A DNA stretch of 64,000 nt. Origin: Collybiopsis luxurians FD-317 M1 (Eukaryota > Basidiomycota > Agaricomycetes > Agaricales > Omphalotaceae). Location of the stretch: positions 451,330 through 515,329 of the forward strand of contig KN834771.1 in NCBI GenBank assembly GCA_000827265.1. The letters run 5' to 3'. The position numbers and the translations under genes are program-made. Numbering within the stretch: the stretch's first letter is position 1; every line of letters begins with the position of its first letter. Positions 1-11,672 of the stretch are shown here, piece after piece. The notes below the pieces were generated by a model, which was given only the letters and a program-made list of their open reading frames with translations, was not told where the DNA came from and searched no databases.

Positions 1-157
1 CTGGTCGGGGTGACGGAAGCTACACGCTTACGAACGGAGTCGTCAGAGTTCTTCTCGAAACCACGGGGCTTAGCGATAGAGGTACGGTTTGCCTCGAGAG
101 CCGTGGTGATGGCAGCATCTTGGGAGCCAGAGACGACGGCCGCAATGGTGCCGACCG
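1..157 (-). pseudogene. MET6 exon-4 fragment (truncated duplicate)
   Basis: This stretch matches 12947-13103 inside exon 4 of the intact MET6 gene at roughly 96% by eye, in the same orientation. One G is missing from the GGGG(G) run near position 10, which shifts the frame. Similarity stops abruptly at about 150-157. The fragment may extend beyond the left edge of the window. It encodes only part of the linker between the two TIM-barrel domains and cannot be functional. It lies next to two other truncated genes. Confidence 0.9.
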
Positions 158-771
158 AGTTTTGTCCCGACGCCGAATCCGAATATCACGTGCTCTCCGG
201 CTGATTCGTCCATCCAACTCCGTTATCAACGTCCCCTAGTATTACTTCACTCAACCTTGACTTACTCAACGTCGTAACTCACCTATCTCGATTGGAAGGT
301 CAAGCGCATACTCGTCTGAGCATACCTTAGTATGTAGCTCTGGCCTCCCATGCAGTATAGCATTTACTTTACATTTAAACTTGCAGATGTTTTTCCATCT
401 TTTGGTCCATTCGCTGTTCGTCCAACTTATTCTTAAGGAAGCCAGAAGGTCAGTGGGTCAGAGGATTGGGTGAGGAACCAAAGTGGCAACGGCAACGGCA
501 GGGCTGTATATATATTCAAGCAGAATTTATGTATAATATGTTGTAGGGAATGAAGTTTGTTTTATCTACTGTACAGATACTGGATTTGGTGGATTCTCGG
601 CGAGGGAAGCGAGCAGCCGATAGCGACCGCATAGTCACGTGTTTCATCTCGGCATCATCTCCGAGCCAATTTCGGAAAGTTTATTGGCTGCAAATACCTC
701 TATTCACTAGACCAACGTGTTGCAGATCAAAAGGACAAAAACAACGACCAATCCAGGTCCCGACGCTCAAT
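158..771. other. Intergenic; possible 5' exons of cyclase-type gene
   Basis: No recognisable gene is visible. An open frame runs from about 550 into the next gene, and a good splice acceptor (TTGCAG) ends near 724. Unrecognised upstream exons of the adenylyl-cyclase-type gene may therefore start here. Confidence 0.4.
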
Positions 772-3700
772 ATGGGGGGATCATTGCAGCTACGTGAAGT
801 GGTGGACGTAAATGATACGGGCAAGATTATGCCTATTCCGGAAACCGATTTGAACGTAGATGCTGCAAAGGGAAAGAGGCCAAACAATTCAAAACTGGAG
901 GGTACTTCAGATGGAGCATGTTTGGGAGATGTCGCGCCTTGGGCTGAGCCAGTAAGGGCGCCATTGGCTTACCCTGGGACTTCTACTGAGGATTTGTTAG
1001 CCTTCACCTTTAACATCCCCGCCACCAAAGCAATCGTCCGGCATAACAGGTCTGGATGAGGTCCCGTTCTTTTCGCATTCTCATTCAGGTAATGCTCCAG
1101 AGTCACATTCCTGTGCTTCCTCTGCCGAACCACATTCTACGCGTACTGCCAAGTCGTCTTTTGGTCTTAGCAACAACTCTAAGCCTTCGCTCCCTAGAGC
1201 ATCCTCACCCACGGCATCATCGCCAGGAGCTAGGGTAGCCAAGGCGAGGCTGGCACTGCTGTCACAGGTCACAGGGAAGAAGCGGTCGAAGTCGAAGACA
1301 CAGGAGAATAATGGCGAGCATCCGAGGTTGAGGCCAAAAATGCCACCGTTGCTGGAGGTTCCTGGCGCGGGGCCGTATTCGTCACCGGTGACTCTGCTAT
1401 CGCTGAACCAGAGGAAGAAGGGAAAGGATAAGGATAAGGAAAGAGGCAACGATGTCACTGATTTTGGAGGGTTATCCCTTGTTGCAAATTCTGAAGATGT
1501 GACAATGAAGTTGGATTTAAATCTCGACCAAATGGAAGGGATTGTTGATGCGAATGTTTTCACTTCCTCATCGCCTGCAAATGGTACTCTAATTGACAAG
1601 GGATCGCTGACTGTAATTTCTGGGGAGAATCAAAATGGCAAAGATTCGAATGTGGTGAATAATGCCAATAGGCTGAATTCCTGCACCTCCGATGCGAACC
1701 ATGATCTCAATGCTGACCATGATGTCCAACCACCTCACTCACCCACTTGGTATCCTCCCCAATCATGGGGTGTCCAGTCCCCAGATTCTGATGACCCCGA
1801 GGCAGAGGAAGAGTATTACTCTGGATCTGGCATTGGAAGCTCAAGTATCAGGTATGGACTTGAAGGGAGAAGTACCATTGGTGGTGGTAGATATTTGGTA
1901 TCTGCACGGCCAAGCCACTCAGACATGGCCAATGAGTTCACAGGATTTGCTAAACTCGGGGGACGAGCACATACTGGCCCGCTTCATCCCAGACTACTAC
2001 CAAAGGTAGGGAGTAGAAGAGGACAGGATTCTTCACAATTGCATATCAGAATCTATCGAGCGAATAATACGTACAATGTTGTTCAATGTGGGTTCAACAC
2101 GACTGTTGCAATGTTGACACCGATATTGAAGCAGAAGCTGTTTTTCGGTGAAGAGCGGGAGATGCATAAGTTATATTTGAGGGAACGAGGAACAGGTTTG
2201 TGTTGTACACATCTGTGAATTTCCTTAATTACTTGACTAATTTCCTTCTATTGGCAGAATGTATTCTTGGTCAAATGGAACGACCTGCCGATATTGTTCG
2301 TCGTCACTTAGAGCAAGCAGGATACGACTTAAACGACAGGCTGGAACTTCTAGGGGATAATGGACCGGGGTTCTTACCGAAATTCGTGTACAGGAGCCAG
2401 GCCTTTGGGCCCACGGTATGTATATTCAGTTACATGCCCCACGAATACCCAAACTCAAATATGAGACGATTCCAGGAACTAGTCCATGGACTCGAAGATT
2501 ACGAATGCATCGACCTCTCCGGTCATTCCCTCCGTACCATCCCGGTGGCCCTCCACCAGCACGCCGACCAGATTATCTCCCTCTCCCTTTCTCGCAATCC
2601 TATGCTCGACCTTCCCCTCGACTTCGTTCAGTCCTCCACGTCCCTCGCTGAACTTAGATTGTCCCAAATGGCCCTGGAAAAGGTCCCGACTAACATTCTT
2701 TTCGCCACCTCTCTCACCCATCTCGATCTGTCCTCGAACCGTATCAGGAACCTAGATGATGCGTATCTGACGGGCATACCTGGATTGAAATCGCTGAAGG
2801 TGCAGAATAACCGAATGGAGAAACTCCCTAGGGATCTCTCGAGACTCCAAAGTTTGATAACGTTGAATATATCAAACAACAAGTTTCATGTGCTTCCAGC
2901 TGTTGTTTGTCAATTAAAAAACCTCCGCGATCTTGATTTTTCGTTTAATGCCATTTCTGAGCTCCCGGATGACCTGGGGCTTTTGAACAATCTCGAGCTT
3001 CTCATAATGGTGGGAAACCAGATTACATCCATACCTCCCTCCGCATCATCCCTCGTATCCTTGAAGCATCTGGATTGTAGGCGGAATGGGATTGGTGACT
3101 TAGCGATAATTGGGATATTACCCAAGCTGGAGAAACTTTTTTCGGATCATAACAGTTTGCGCGGGATTGATTTGCGTTTAGGCCCCCGTTTGATAACGAT
3201 AAATGGGTCATACAATGAGATTACGGAAATGCTGGCTGTGCCGAGGTCCATTGGGCATCCTGCGCCTTGTACTATAGAGTTGCTGGACATCAGCCATGCG
3301 AAACTCTCATCTATATCTCCCGAAGCGCTATCTTCTTTACGATCACTCCGCCAACTCAACATCTCACATAATAACATTAAAACACTCCCTTCCACCATTG
3401 GAGACTTGGAACACCTTGAGAAACTATCCTGCGCCAATAATGGGCTGAAAAGACTGCCGGGAGGAATCGGGAAATTGAAGAGCTTGAAAGAGCTTGATGT
3501 ACAAGAGAATAACCTCGCGGAACTTCCAGGAGAGCTATGGGCATGTGCCAGTCTGGTCAAGCTCAATGCTACCAGTAATTTGATCAAGAAATGGTGTCCA
3601 CCCATTTCATCACCTACAGAGCATGATGTGGACTCTTTCTCGTCGGGCAGGACGTCCTCTGGTTTGCACGTATATCCCTTTCCTGATCAGCACAAAGATT

Positions 3701-5412
3701 CTACGGCTTCTATTATAAACCCTGTCAATCCCTCTCCTCATTTACCCTCCCTTGCATTCACTCTCGAAAGGTTATACTTGGGCGAAAATCAAATTACAGC
3801 TGATGCACTCGATTTCCTATCCATATTCCAAAAACTCAAAGTTCTTAATCTGTCATTTAACCTCATCTGCCACCTACCTCCAACTTTTTTCAAAAACTTT
3901 CTCGCATCTCCCTCCTCATCCTTCCCATCAGGCACTCAAGCGCCTGATCAGATGCACAAATCTTCTTTGGAAGAGTTGTATTTGAGCGGGAACAAATTGA
4001 CAATTCTCCCTACAGAAGATCTATCTCGGATGACAAAATTGTCAACTCTGTTTCTGGATGGAAATCGACTACAGAGGTTGCCGCAAGAACTGGGTGAAGT
4101 AAAAAACTTGACTGTCATAGATGTGGGAAGTAACTTGTTGAAGTATAACATCTACAATTGGGAGTTCGATTGGAACTGGTAGATGTCCTACTCACTTTTC
4201 GGTTGTTTTTGCTTTGCTTATAACTTACTCCTCAGGAATTTCAACAAAAATCTGAAATACCTCAATCTCTCAGGAAATAAGCAATTTCAGATTAACTCTA
4301 ATGTCACTGGTCCTTTCCGCCACAGTCGCCTTGCTTCTACTGCTGTAACCTGTCTACAAGAACGATCACTCGGTGGTTTTACACACCTTAAACAACTTCG
4401 CATCCTTGGTCTTATGGATGTCACAATTGGACAGGCTATTAATTTTCCAAAAGACAATGAGGATCGACATGTCCGTACCTCTGAAAGCACTGCTTGCGGT
4501 ATGGCGTATGGGATCGCTGACACCCTTGGCAGGAACGATCACCTTAATGTGCTCGATCTTGTCCACGAATTCCCCCACGAAAATAAAGCTATCTTTGCTA
4601 TATTCGGTCAGAGTCATTTTCCCAAATCAATGCCGGCAGGAATTAGCGGGTGCAAGATCGCAAGGTTTCTGAGGGATAAATATATCGAGGTGTTTGAGAA
4701 TCAAACCTCAACATTAAGGAGGGACAGAGCGGAGGGTATACCAGATGTGCTGAGGAGGAGTTTCCTGAAGATTAATCAGAATCTGCATGATATGGTGTTT
4801 TCGAGTCGGAAACAGATGCAGCTGACCTCCCTCGGTAATCCTTTGTTCGGACCTAGCGTCAACATCCAGGAGCAACGAAACCATACTTTCATTGCCAGAG
4901 GTGGGGCGTCGGGTGTGGTACTGTACTTCCAGGACAAGACAATGTATGTGGCCAATGCCGGCAATGCTCTTGCCGTCCTATCAAGAGGAGGTAATGCTAA
5001 GCCCATCTCGCGCAAACATGATCCTTACGACCGACAAGAGGTGTCAAGAATTCGAGCAGCGGAAGGCTGGATATCTCCAGCTGGTCTGGTCAATAACGAG
5101 ATTGATACCAGCCGCTCCTTTGGATTTTTCCATCTTCTCCCTATCATCAATGCGCGCCCCGACATTTTCACTTGGAAGCTCTCTGAGCTCGACGAGTTCG
5201 TCATTGTTGCCAACCAAGGCCTGTGGGATTTTGTCTCGTACCAGACTGCGGTGAATATTGCGAGACGGGAACGCGGGGACCCAATGCTCGCTGCGCAGAA
5301 ACTGAGGGACTTTGCGATGAGCTATGGAACAGACGGAAGTATGATGATTATGGTCATTTCTGTCTCGGATTTATTCAAAGAGGACAGGGCAGGGAGTCAG
5401 AAGGTTCAATAA
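772..5412 (+). CDS. Adenylyl-cyclase-type protein (RA-LRR-PP2C) lacking the cyclase catalytic domain
   Basis: Five exons fit one continuous frame: 772-951, 1001-2195, 2258-2415, 2476-4178 and 4236-5412 (1470 aa from the ATG at 772; the true start could be further upstream). The 2416-2475 intron is 60 nt, so an ORF scan reads through it. Seen in order: a Ser/Pro/Lys-rich N-terminus; a Ras-association domain (about aa 405-505; HIRIYRANNTYNVVQ, then MERPADIVRRHLEQAGYDL); many leucine-rich repeats (about aa 515-1100); and a PP2C-like domain (about aa 1158-1455) whose usual DGH motif is absent and whose DGLWD motif reads NQGLWD. Fungal Cyr1/Cac1 enzymes continue into a class III cyclase domain, but here the frame stops about 15 residues after VISVSDLFKED. 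No GHVALVFTDI-like segment occurs downstream. It is either a recently truncated pseudogene or a cyclase-less scaffold. Family assignment is secure; function is open. Confidence 0.85.
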
Positions 5413-5870
5413 ATCCACAGATATGGAAGCCTGATGATCTGCACTTGATGCCCTGCCATTGGTAGTGGGCCAACGCTGCTTGTTGGAATATGTGTTTAGC
5501 CAGTCCGGCACTCACCAACTGCGCGCCGTATCTTATCTTTACACCGGTTATTTCATATTCATAACCTTATATAGAGTCTGTAGTAGATACGAGCCCCCTC
5601 GTGTGTTTGCCGAGGGTTCCCTGCCTACTTGAATCTTATATCTTGTCCTTGTTTCTTGAGCCTTCTTAGGGCATAATTCAACACAAACACACTGGCATAA
5701 CCTTCTTCATTGCATCACTCCGAGCCAGTCACGAGACAACTTCCTCTGTTTTACCCAAGATAAACCTGATTCGAGCTCAACGACTACGAGAACGTTGACA
5801 ACTCACCAATGAGACCACAAGATTACACCGAGACACTACAGAGAACATTTCTCACATTTCCCTTTCGATG
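5413..5870. other. Breakpoint interval without a gene
   Basis: No coding sequence is recognised between the truncated cyclase-type gene and the 5'-truncated oxidase. It contains a dispersed repeat (5565-5690). Confidence 0.5.
5565..5690. repeat. Dispersed repeat, copy 1
   Basis: The segment containing CTTATATAGAGTCTGTAGTA and GAGGGTTCCCTGCCTACTTG recurs with about 75% identity by eye at 54438-54560. It sits between two truncated genes. Family unknown. Confidence 0.6.
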
Positions 5871-7168
5871 GAGCCATAAGAATCTCCAACAAAAATCGGA
5901 ATTTGGACTTTTTCTGGGCATTGAGAGTAGGTGGGAGATCTCCGTTTGGAGTTGTGTTTGAGGCGACTTCCCTTGCTGAGCCGAGGATAATCTTAAGAGT
6001 GTGCATTTAATCTGGGCAAGGGTTTGCTTCTTCGCTGAATTGTCTTACCTTGCCAAGTGCTTCCGTTTCGTTCACCCAAACCACCAACAATGCAAGAGGG
6101 TTCCTTGAAATCCTTGTGAACAACTCGTATAAATGGGGTCAAGAAGGATGGGGTGGCCACATGAGTCCTGCATCTTTGATCAACGTTAATCCCCTGTTGA
6201 CTTTAGAAGAGGCTAATGCTTCTATACAGCCTGCGATTGAATATGCCCTAGCTCAACGTACCAAGGTCGTTGTGGAAGACCTATCATTGTGGCAAGCATT
6301 CTTCACTAAATCGTTCCTTCAGCGCAAGCGGTCAGTAACATACGAACACATTCCACTTTTCACATGTCGTTAATGCAAACCACTTCCTTCAGAGCGTTGG
6401 CGTTCAGACTTCAAACCATCCTTGGAAGCCGACGGATTTCGCGGATCCCTTCTTCACCGAAGAAGATGGTAAAGAAGCCTTGGTCGATCTGATAAGCAAA
6501 ATGATCAACACCTACGCCGTCAACCCATACATCATCCAAGGAACTCCCTTCCTTTACAATAGTTCGACGAGCGCTCCACCAGCTTGGCGTAACTCCCTTT
6601 GGCAGGTTTGTCGTTACCCATGTTCATAGCAGTTGTCTAATCGCAATTCATAGATTGGTTTTATAGCTTACAACGCGACACTGGAGACGACATTCTCGCA
6701 GTATGAGATTGTCAATAATGTCACCGCTTGGATGAGAGAGCTTGCGCCGGATTCTGGAGCATACTTTGTACATGTTGTAGTGTATTTCTCTGTGTTTCAA
6801 GACCAATTTTCTCGCACCTTTTGCAGAACGCAGCCAACTCATATGAGCCTGATCATGAAGGTAATATCTGGTGTCCTGTAGATCGGTCTAAGCCACTAAC
6901 TTTTTTGATTGCAGTCACGTTCTGGCGAGAAAACTATCTTACTTTGCTTCAACTCAAAAACAAATAGTAAGCGGTTTCTGTGTCTCGCGCTGAGCGGATT
7001 TACTAAAATTCACCTTCAAGCAATCCGGACAAACTTATGGACTGTTGGACGTGTCGTGAGTACATTTTATCGTTCGCATTCCTTTTCGCGAGAGATTCCC
7101 TAGTTGGGTGGAAGGGAGCTGCAGACGAGCGACACTCCTGCTACCTCAATATTTCGTCCAAATTTTGA
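5870..7168 (+). pseudogene. 3' half of a BBE-type FAD-dependent oxidase, 5' truncated
   Basis: Spliced translation gives the C-terminal part of the fungal FAD-binding/berberine-bridge-like family (isoamyl-alcohol-oxidase-like). A degenerate piece reading FGVVFEATSLAEP lies near 5935. It is followed by FTQTTNNARGFLEILVNN (about 6065), WKPTDFADPFFTEEDG, PYIIQGTPFLYN, WMRELAPDSGAYF, NAANSYEPDHE, FWRENYLTLLQLKNKY, NPDKLMDCWTC and GWKGAADERHSCYLNI, ending at TGA 7166-7168. Introns with good GT/AG ends fall near 6331, 6606, 6769, 6861, 6968 and 7054. The N-terminal FAD-binding part, including the flavin-linking histidine region, is absent, and only about 450 bp separates it from the previous gene. 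The piece is therefore a truncated gene copy, although much of its reading frame is preserved. Confidence 0.8.
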
Positions 7169-7607
7169 GTGTCTGGCTTGATACAGTCTTCGGCTGCTCA
7201 TTAGATGGACACAGCAGAAGCTGCCAGTAAAATATTATAAGTATTCCATGCTCTTCCGAAGAGGAAGCTGCATAAGTACTGATTATATATCTACATGTAC
7301 TTGTAATATATACAAGTTCACGATCGTACTTCTATATACAATCATAGTTTTATGTCTAGTCCATTCCCACGTCTAGCTATCTATATCCAGAATACGCTCT
7401 ACACGCATCCAATACATGCCATAAAAATTATCGATAGTACATGAAAAAAGAAAGCCACTTTCATGACGAAGTATTCCAGTGTCCAACAACAGGATCTTCT
7501 TCAGTCGGACCGATTGTAACCGATTTGTTTTGCATCTGGAATGTTCCTTCGAAATCTCCGGATATGGTGACAACAGCCCATGCCTGTGATATCTTTTCTT
7601 CGTCAAC
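7169..7607. other. Intergenic, AT-rich
   Basis: No gene or repeat recognised. Confidence 0.4.
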
Positions 7608-8984
7608 TCAAATATCTGTATCCGATACGATGGATTCAGCTTGGTCTGTTTGACCGACGTTGCGGAAGCGAACGGTAGATAGAGCGTCGTTAAGACCTAC
7701 GCGAGGCAACTTTCGCATACGCAATTCTCCACTGGCCACTAAGGCTGCGGTAATACGTGTAAGGCTTTCTCTCAAAATCGCCCCATTCCTAGCAGCCGAT
7801 AGGCGTAGGGAGATGGAATACCCAGATCGGTAACGATAAGAGCTATACCAGACTGCGAAGCTTTTGCTTTAGGATGATTTCTTTATCAGCCCGCATCAAG
7901 CCTACCTCTGCTTGCGCTGTAATGGCCTCGAGCAGACCGGAAGGCCCAAGAAGGAACACAGCATGTATGACGGAGACTACGCTGATGAGTAGGCTGGCGC
8001 CGAACATCATGTATAACATCCTAAGGGTGTCACTTCAGGACCGCATACGACACAATACGTGCACGACCCACCTCCGCTTTTTTTGAGAAATGCCTACTCC
8101 TCGTAACAAGTAAATGGGAATGATGGCCAGGGCAATGTCTGCGAAAAGATCCGCTGGAAAACAAAAGAAAAGAGATCTGTAATCAGCACAGAGGCGAACC
8201 ACCAAACAGAAAATACTTACTAACGAGTTCCACAATCGCAACCTTCTCGCCAAGATGACACTGCGGAGCCGCCAGTCGGTACCATGAACGATCGGAAGCA
8301 CAAACGTATGTTTTTTGTGCGAGGGAGCCTGCCCACATAAGAAAGAATACGACCGCAGTCCCTTCGGTGATTTTTCGTAGCAAGAATAAAGGTGGAATAA
8401 GTCGAATCACGGAGAATATCAAACTCATCCGTGCTGCCCTGTCCAATATTCACCGTAAATTTACTACCCCGCGGTTTCACGGACATTGACAGAATATGAA
8501 AACACTTACCATAGCGAGCATGTGAAGGATATTGAGACGAGCCTTAGATACATACCCAAATTACTTTGAGCTAACCACGAGGAAAGAGAAGTATCGTGGA
8601 TATTATACATACCAATACGCCACGATACGAGCGGAATGACTCTCGTCCAGGGGCCCGAGACCTAACGATGATAAGGTCACCATAAGTACGCTGTTAATTT
8701 TTAATTTCTCCCAATATTGCACATACCAGGAGTATCGGTTCGTATCCACATTGCAATGGTGAAGAGTAGCGTGGGCAGCATAGTCAACAGGGCCCATACA
8801 TCGTCCCACCAAAGGCGTTTCGCACGACGTCTAAGATAGATTCTCAATACTGTCAGTATTTGTGCTATACCAAGGATGGTCGTGGTCACAACTACACAGT
8901 GCGATACATCGGTCAACGAGTACCACAGCCGTAAAACAACTTACTGCGGTTAGCCGTAGAGCTGAGTTGTACCCAGTGAACCAT
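7608..8984 (-). pseudogene. Fungal rhodopsin-domain 7TM protein, copy A (decayed)
   Basis: It is homologous to the array at 17-32 kb but on the opposite strand and clearly divergent. Start ATG at 8984 (MVHWVQLSSTANR), then a TM1 exon ending KRLWWDDVWALL (about 8840), an exon with MSLIFSVIRLIPPLFLLRK and YVCASDRSWYRL (about 8240-8430), one with ADLFADIALAIIPIYLLRG (about 8130), then MLYMMFGASLLISVVSVIHA. In the last exon the conserved GDF..KPYTYYRSL stretch is out of frame with the preceding SGIALIVTDLG segment, and a second shift is needed to reach the tail that ends at TGA 7608-7610. Intron positions match the other copies. The frameshifts suggest a pseudogene, though an unusual splice could rescue it. 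Confidence 0.7.
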
Positions 8985-9671
8985 CACTATTTATGAAATG
9001 TGCAAAGAAAGGTCGTGGATGGGTGAGGTGGAGGGGAGGGAGGAATAATGCGATTGAAGGGTCCGCATTTTATTTAGAAGATTGCACAGTATATTCGTAA
9101 CTGTTAACTGGAGCACCCGGTACGCATCAAAAAGACTCCCCTCCCCTTTCAAATTTGGTCGCGGCTCAATCTAGCTCATTTAATTCAAAATTGAGTGAAA
9201 TGTCAACCTGACCCCCAATGTCATTGAATCACACGAACGCCCCCTTCGTCCCGACTCCCCAGACGTCCGACAGTAGGCTAAAGGGTAAAAAATAACCACA
9301 TAGCCAAAAAGGTGGACGAACTCTTTGTCATTCAGTAACAAGTCCTATAGCACCCCAGATTGAGACGGCCCAGACTGAGATCGAGGCGGCGGAGATGGGT
9401 AAACCATATGGGAGGTTTCTGGCTGGTTTCTACAGCTCGACAGGGGAGTTACGTAACAATCTGATTGACCTTACAGCAGGGACGGCGCCACGAAGGAAAA
9501 AAAAGAGAGAGATGTGCACTTATCCATTCCACAGGATAGCCACAGACCGACCAGAATCAGTCAGCACTTCGATATGAAACCACAAACATGGAATAAAGTA
9601 TAGAAAACTCACTTTATCATATCTCCATGTTGAGCGAATTTCACAATGCCCGTCCATCCCTGAGGCCTTAT
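8985..9671. other. Intergenic region
   Basis: Presumed upstream region of copy A. No gene recognised. Confidence 0.4.
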
Positions 9672-11142
9672 CACTACGCAGCGCCCAAAAAATTACGTGA
9701 GAAATAGGAAGGGTAAAAGGGCCATGAAATAAAATCACTTTTTCCATGTATTTTTCATCTGAAAATTAAAATATTTTTCACTTGAAAGAGAATCAGACAT
9801 TTTAAGTAAATTTCGCCTGAAATATCATAGAGATTTCAGTCCCATTTTTGCCAGACTAAGAATGAAAATTTCACATGAAAACTTGATTCAGTTTCACTCG
9901 ACAAAGGAGCCGAAATTTACCTCCTTTTGCGGCTCAAATCCCGCCGGTAAATGATGTGATTTTGCACGCGTGAAAGGGCAATTCAATAGCAGCTCTTTCA
10001 CGCAGGTAAAAGAATATCTTTTACGGCTGAAAAACGAAATGGGACATTATCGGGACGCTAGTCCCCATAACGTTCCGTTTATCGGGTTGGACTACCATTT
10101 TGGGAGGCAGCACTTGCAAGGTGCTTCCTGTACTTGGTAAGTTCATGAACTGCACTCAATGAAAGGAAAACCTGAATGACATACCAAAATCAATGAGTGT
10201 TAGGGAGCCGATAGCCAGCTGATGTCACAATGATGGAGAAGGCGATGAAAGGAGTGAGGTCAAAGTTTCCTGAGTATTTTTAATTCAACAAACAAAGAGG
10301 CGTTGTGTTCGATTGTATTTACTGCAAACCTACCATGTACAGGAAGTGCCTTGCAAGTAATGCTCGGGTTCAGCTCCACTTGATGTGGCTTGAATTGTCT
10401 CCGGCTTAAATTGGCTCCAGCTTACAACGGCTCGGCTTATTCACGCGTCACAGCTCAAGCCGTATATCACATTAAATATAGAAATCTGGCACCTTGTTGG
10501 GACTCGGTTTGGCAATATGCCTCAGAATTATATCCAGAGCATGTATTAGAACTTGATAAACATGAGTGACTCATTGGTGCAGTGAAATTAGGACTTATTG
10601 GAACAGATAATAACTTATTCCATACAGCCGTGGCGCCGGAGCTGCCACAGGCTCAGCCGCTCGGCTATTTGAAGCCCATCCGTCGGAGCACTACTTGCAA
10701 ATGCCGCCTTCCAAAATGGTAGTCCAACCCGATAAACGGAACATTATGGGGATTAGCGTCCCGATAATGTCCCATTTCATTTTTCAGCCGTAAAAGATAT
10801 TCTTTTACCTGCGTGAAAGAGCTGCTATTGAATTGCCCTTTCACGTGTGCAAAATCACATCATTTACCGGCGGGATTTGAGCTGCAAAAGGAGGTAAATT
10901 TCGGCTCCTTTGTCGAGTGAAATTGAATCAAGTTTTCATGTGAAATTTTCATTCTTTGTCTGGCAAAAATGGGACTGAAATCTCCATGATATTTCAGGCG
11001 AAATTTACTTAAAATGTCTGATTCTCTTTCAAGTGAAAAATATTTTAATTTTCAGATGAAAAATACATGGAAAAAGTGATTTTATTTCATGGCCCTTTTA
11101 CCCTTCCTATTTCTTACGTAATTTTTTGGATGCTGCGTAGTG
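9672..11142. mobile_element. Non-autonomous CACTA-type foldback element
   Basis: Two arms of about 455 bp (9672-10127 and 10684-11142) are near-perfect inverted repeats. The outer ends read CACTACGCAGC...GCTGCGTAGTG and are flanked by a 3-bp direct repeat TAT (9669-9671 and 11143-11145). Ends beginning CACTA with a 3-bp target duplication are the hallmark of the CACTA/EnSpm superfamily. The arms contain several imperfect TTTCAnnTGAAA-like motifs, resembling subterminal transposase-binding repeats. The interior (10128-10683) has no transposase and holds a smaller nested inverted repeat (about 10112-10135 against 10335-10358). Confidence 0.8.
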
Positions 11143-11672
11143 TATCCACCGGGACAAAGTGGCATCCCGACAAGTTGACGGGGAGCCGAAAAAGCTACAA
11201 AGCCGTTCATGGTAAACTGCAAAGCCGAGCGAAGCCTTCAATACCATGCCATGTTTATGTATATACATTTACTACTGTACGATGCGATGATGTGGTTATA
11301 GAAATACAGAGAAAAATGAATGTCAAAAATACAAGTGGATTGTTGAAATCCGATGACTACTATGATAATTTTTTTTCTAAACCTCCAGAAAATGCAAAAA
11401 AAACTCCTCCCCAACATGGCCTCGAGTATGATCGATCAAAGAGTCTAAAGAAATCACGAACTTTGTCCTCGCCGACTTCAAATAAACCCCAACGCACTCG
11501 AGCAACATATCCAGAAGGAGCAACCAACTCAACGCATCAAACGTTTTCCAAGCTTAGCGAGAAGCAGTGCCCAATTGGAATATCCACCCACATGTACGCC
11601 GTCAACAAGCAGGAGACTTCTAGCTTATAAGTTAACGAATGCGGGCGCTGTTGAAGCGCAGAGTCCGAACGT
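11143..11672. other. Interval between foldback element and MET6 3' end
   Basis: A 187-codon frame on the plus strand begins inside the element's right arm (11067) and ends at 11630. It has no recognisable domain and overlaps repeat sequence, so I regard it as fortuitous. Confidence 0.4.

Noticed and set aside
11067..11630. 187-aa plus-strand ORF
   Set aside because: It starts in the foldback element's arm, has no recognisable domain, and codon content looks random.
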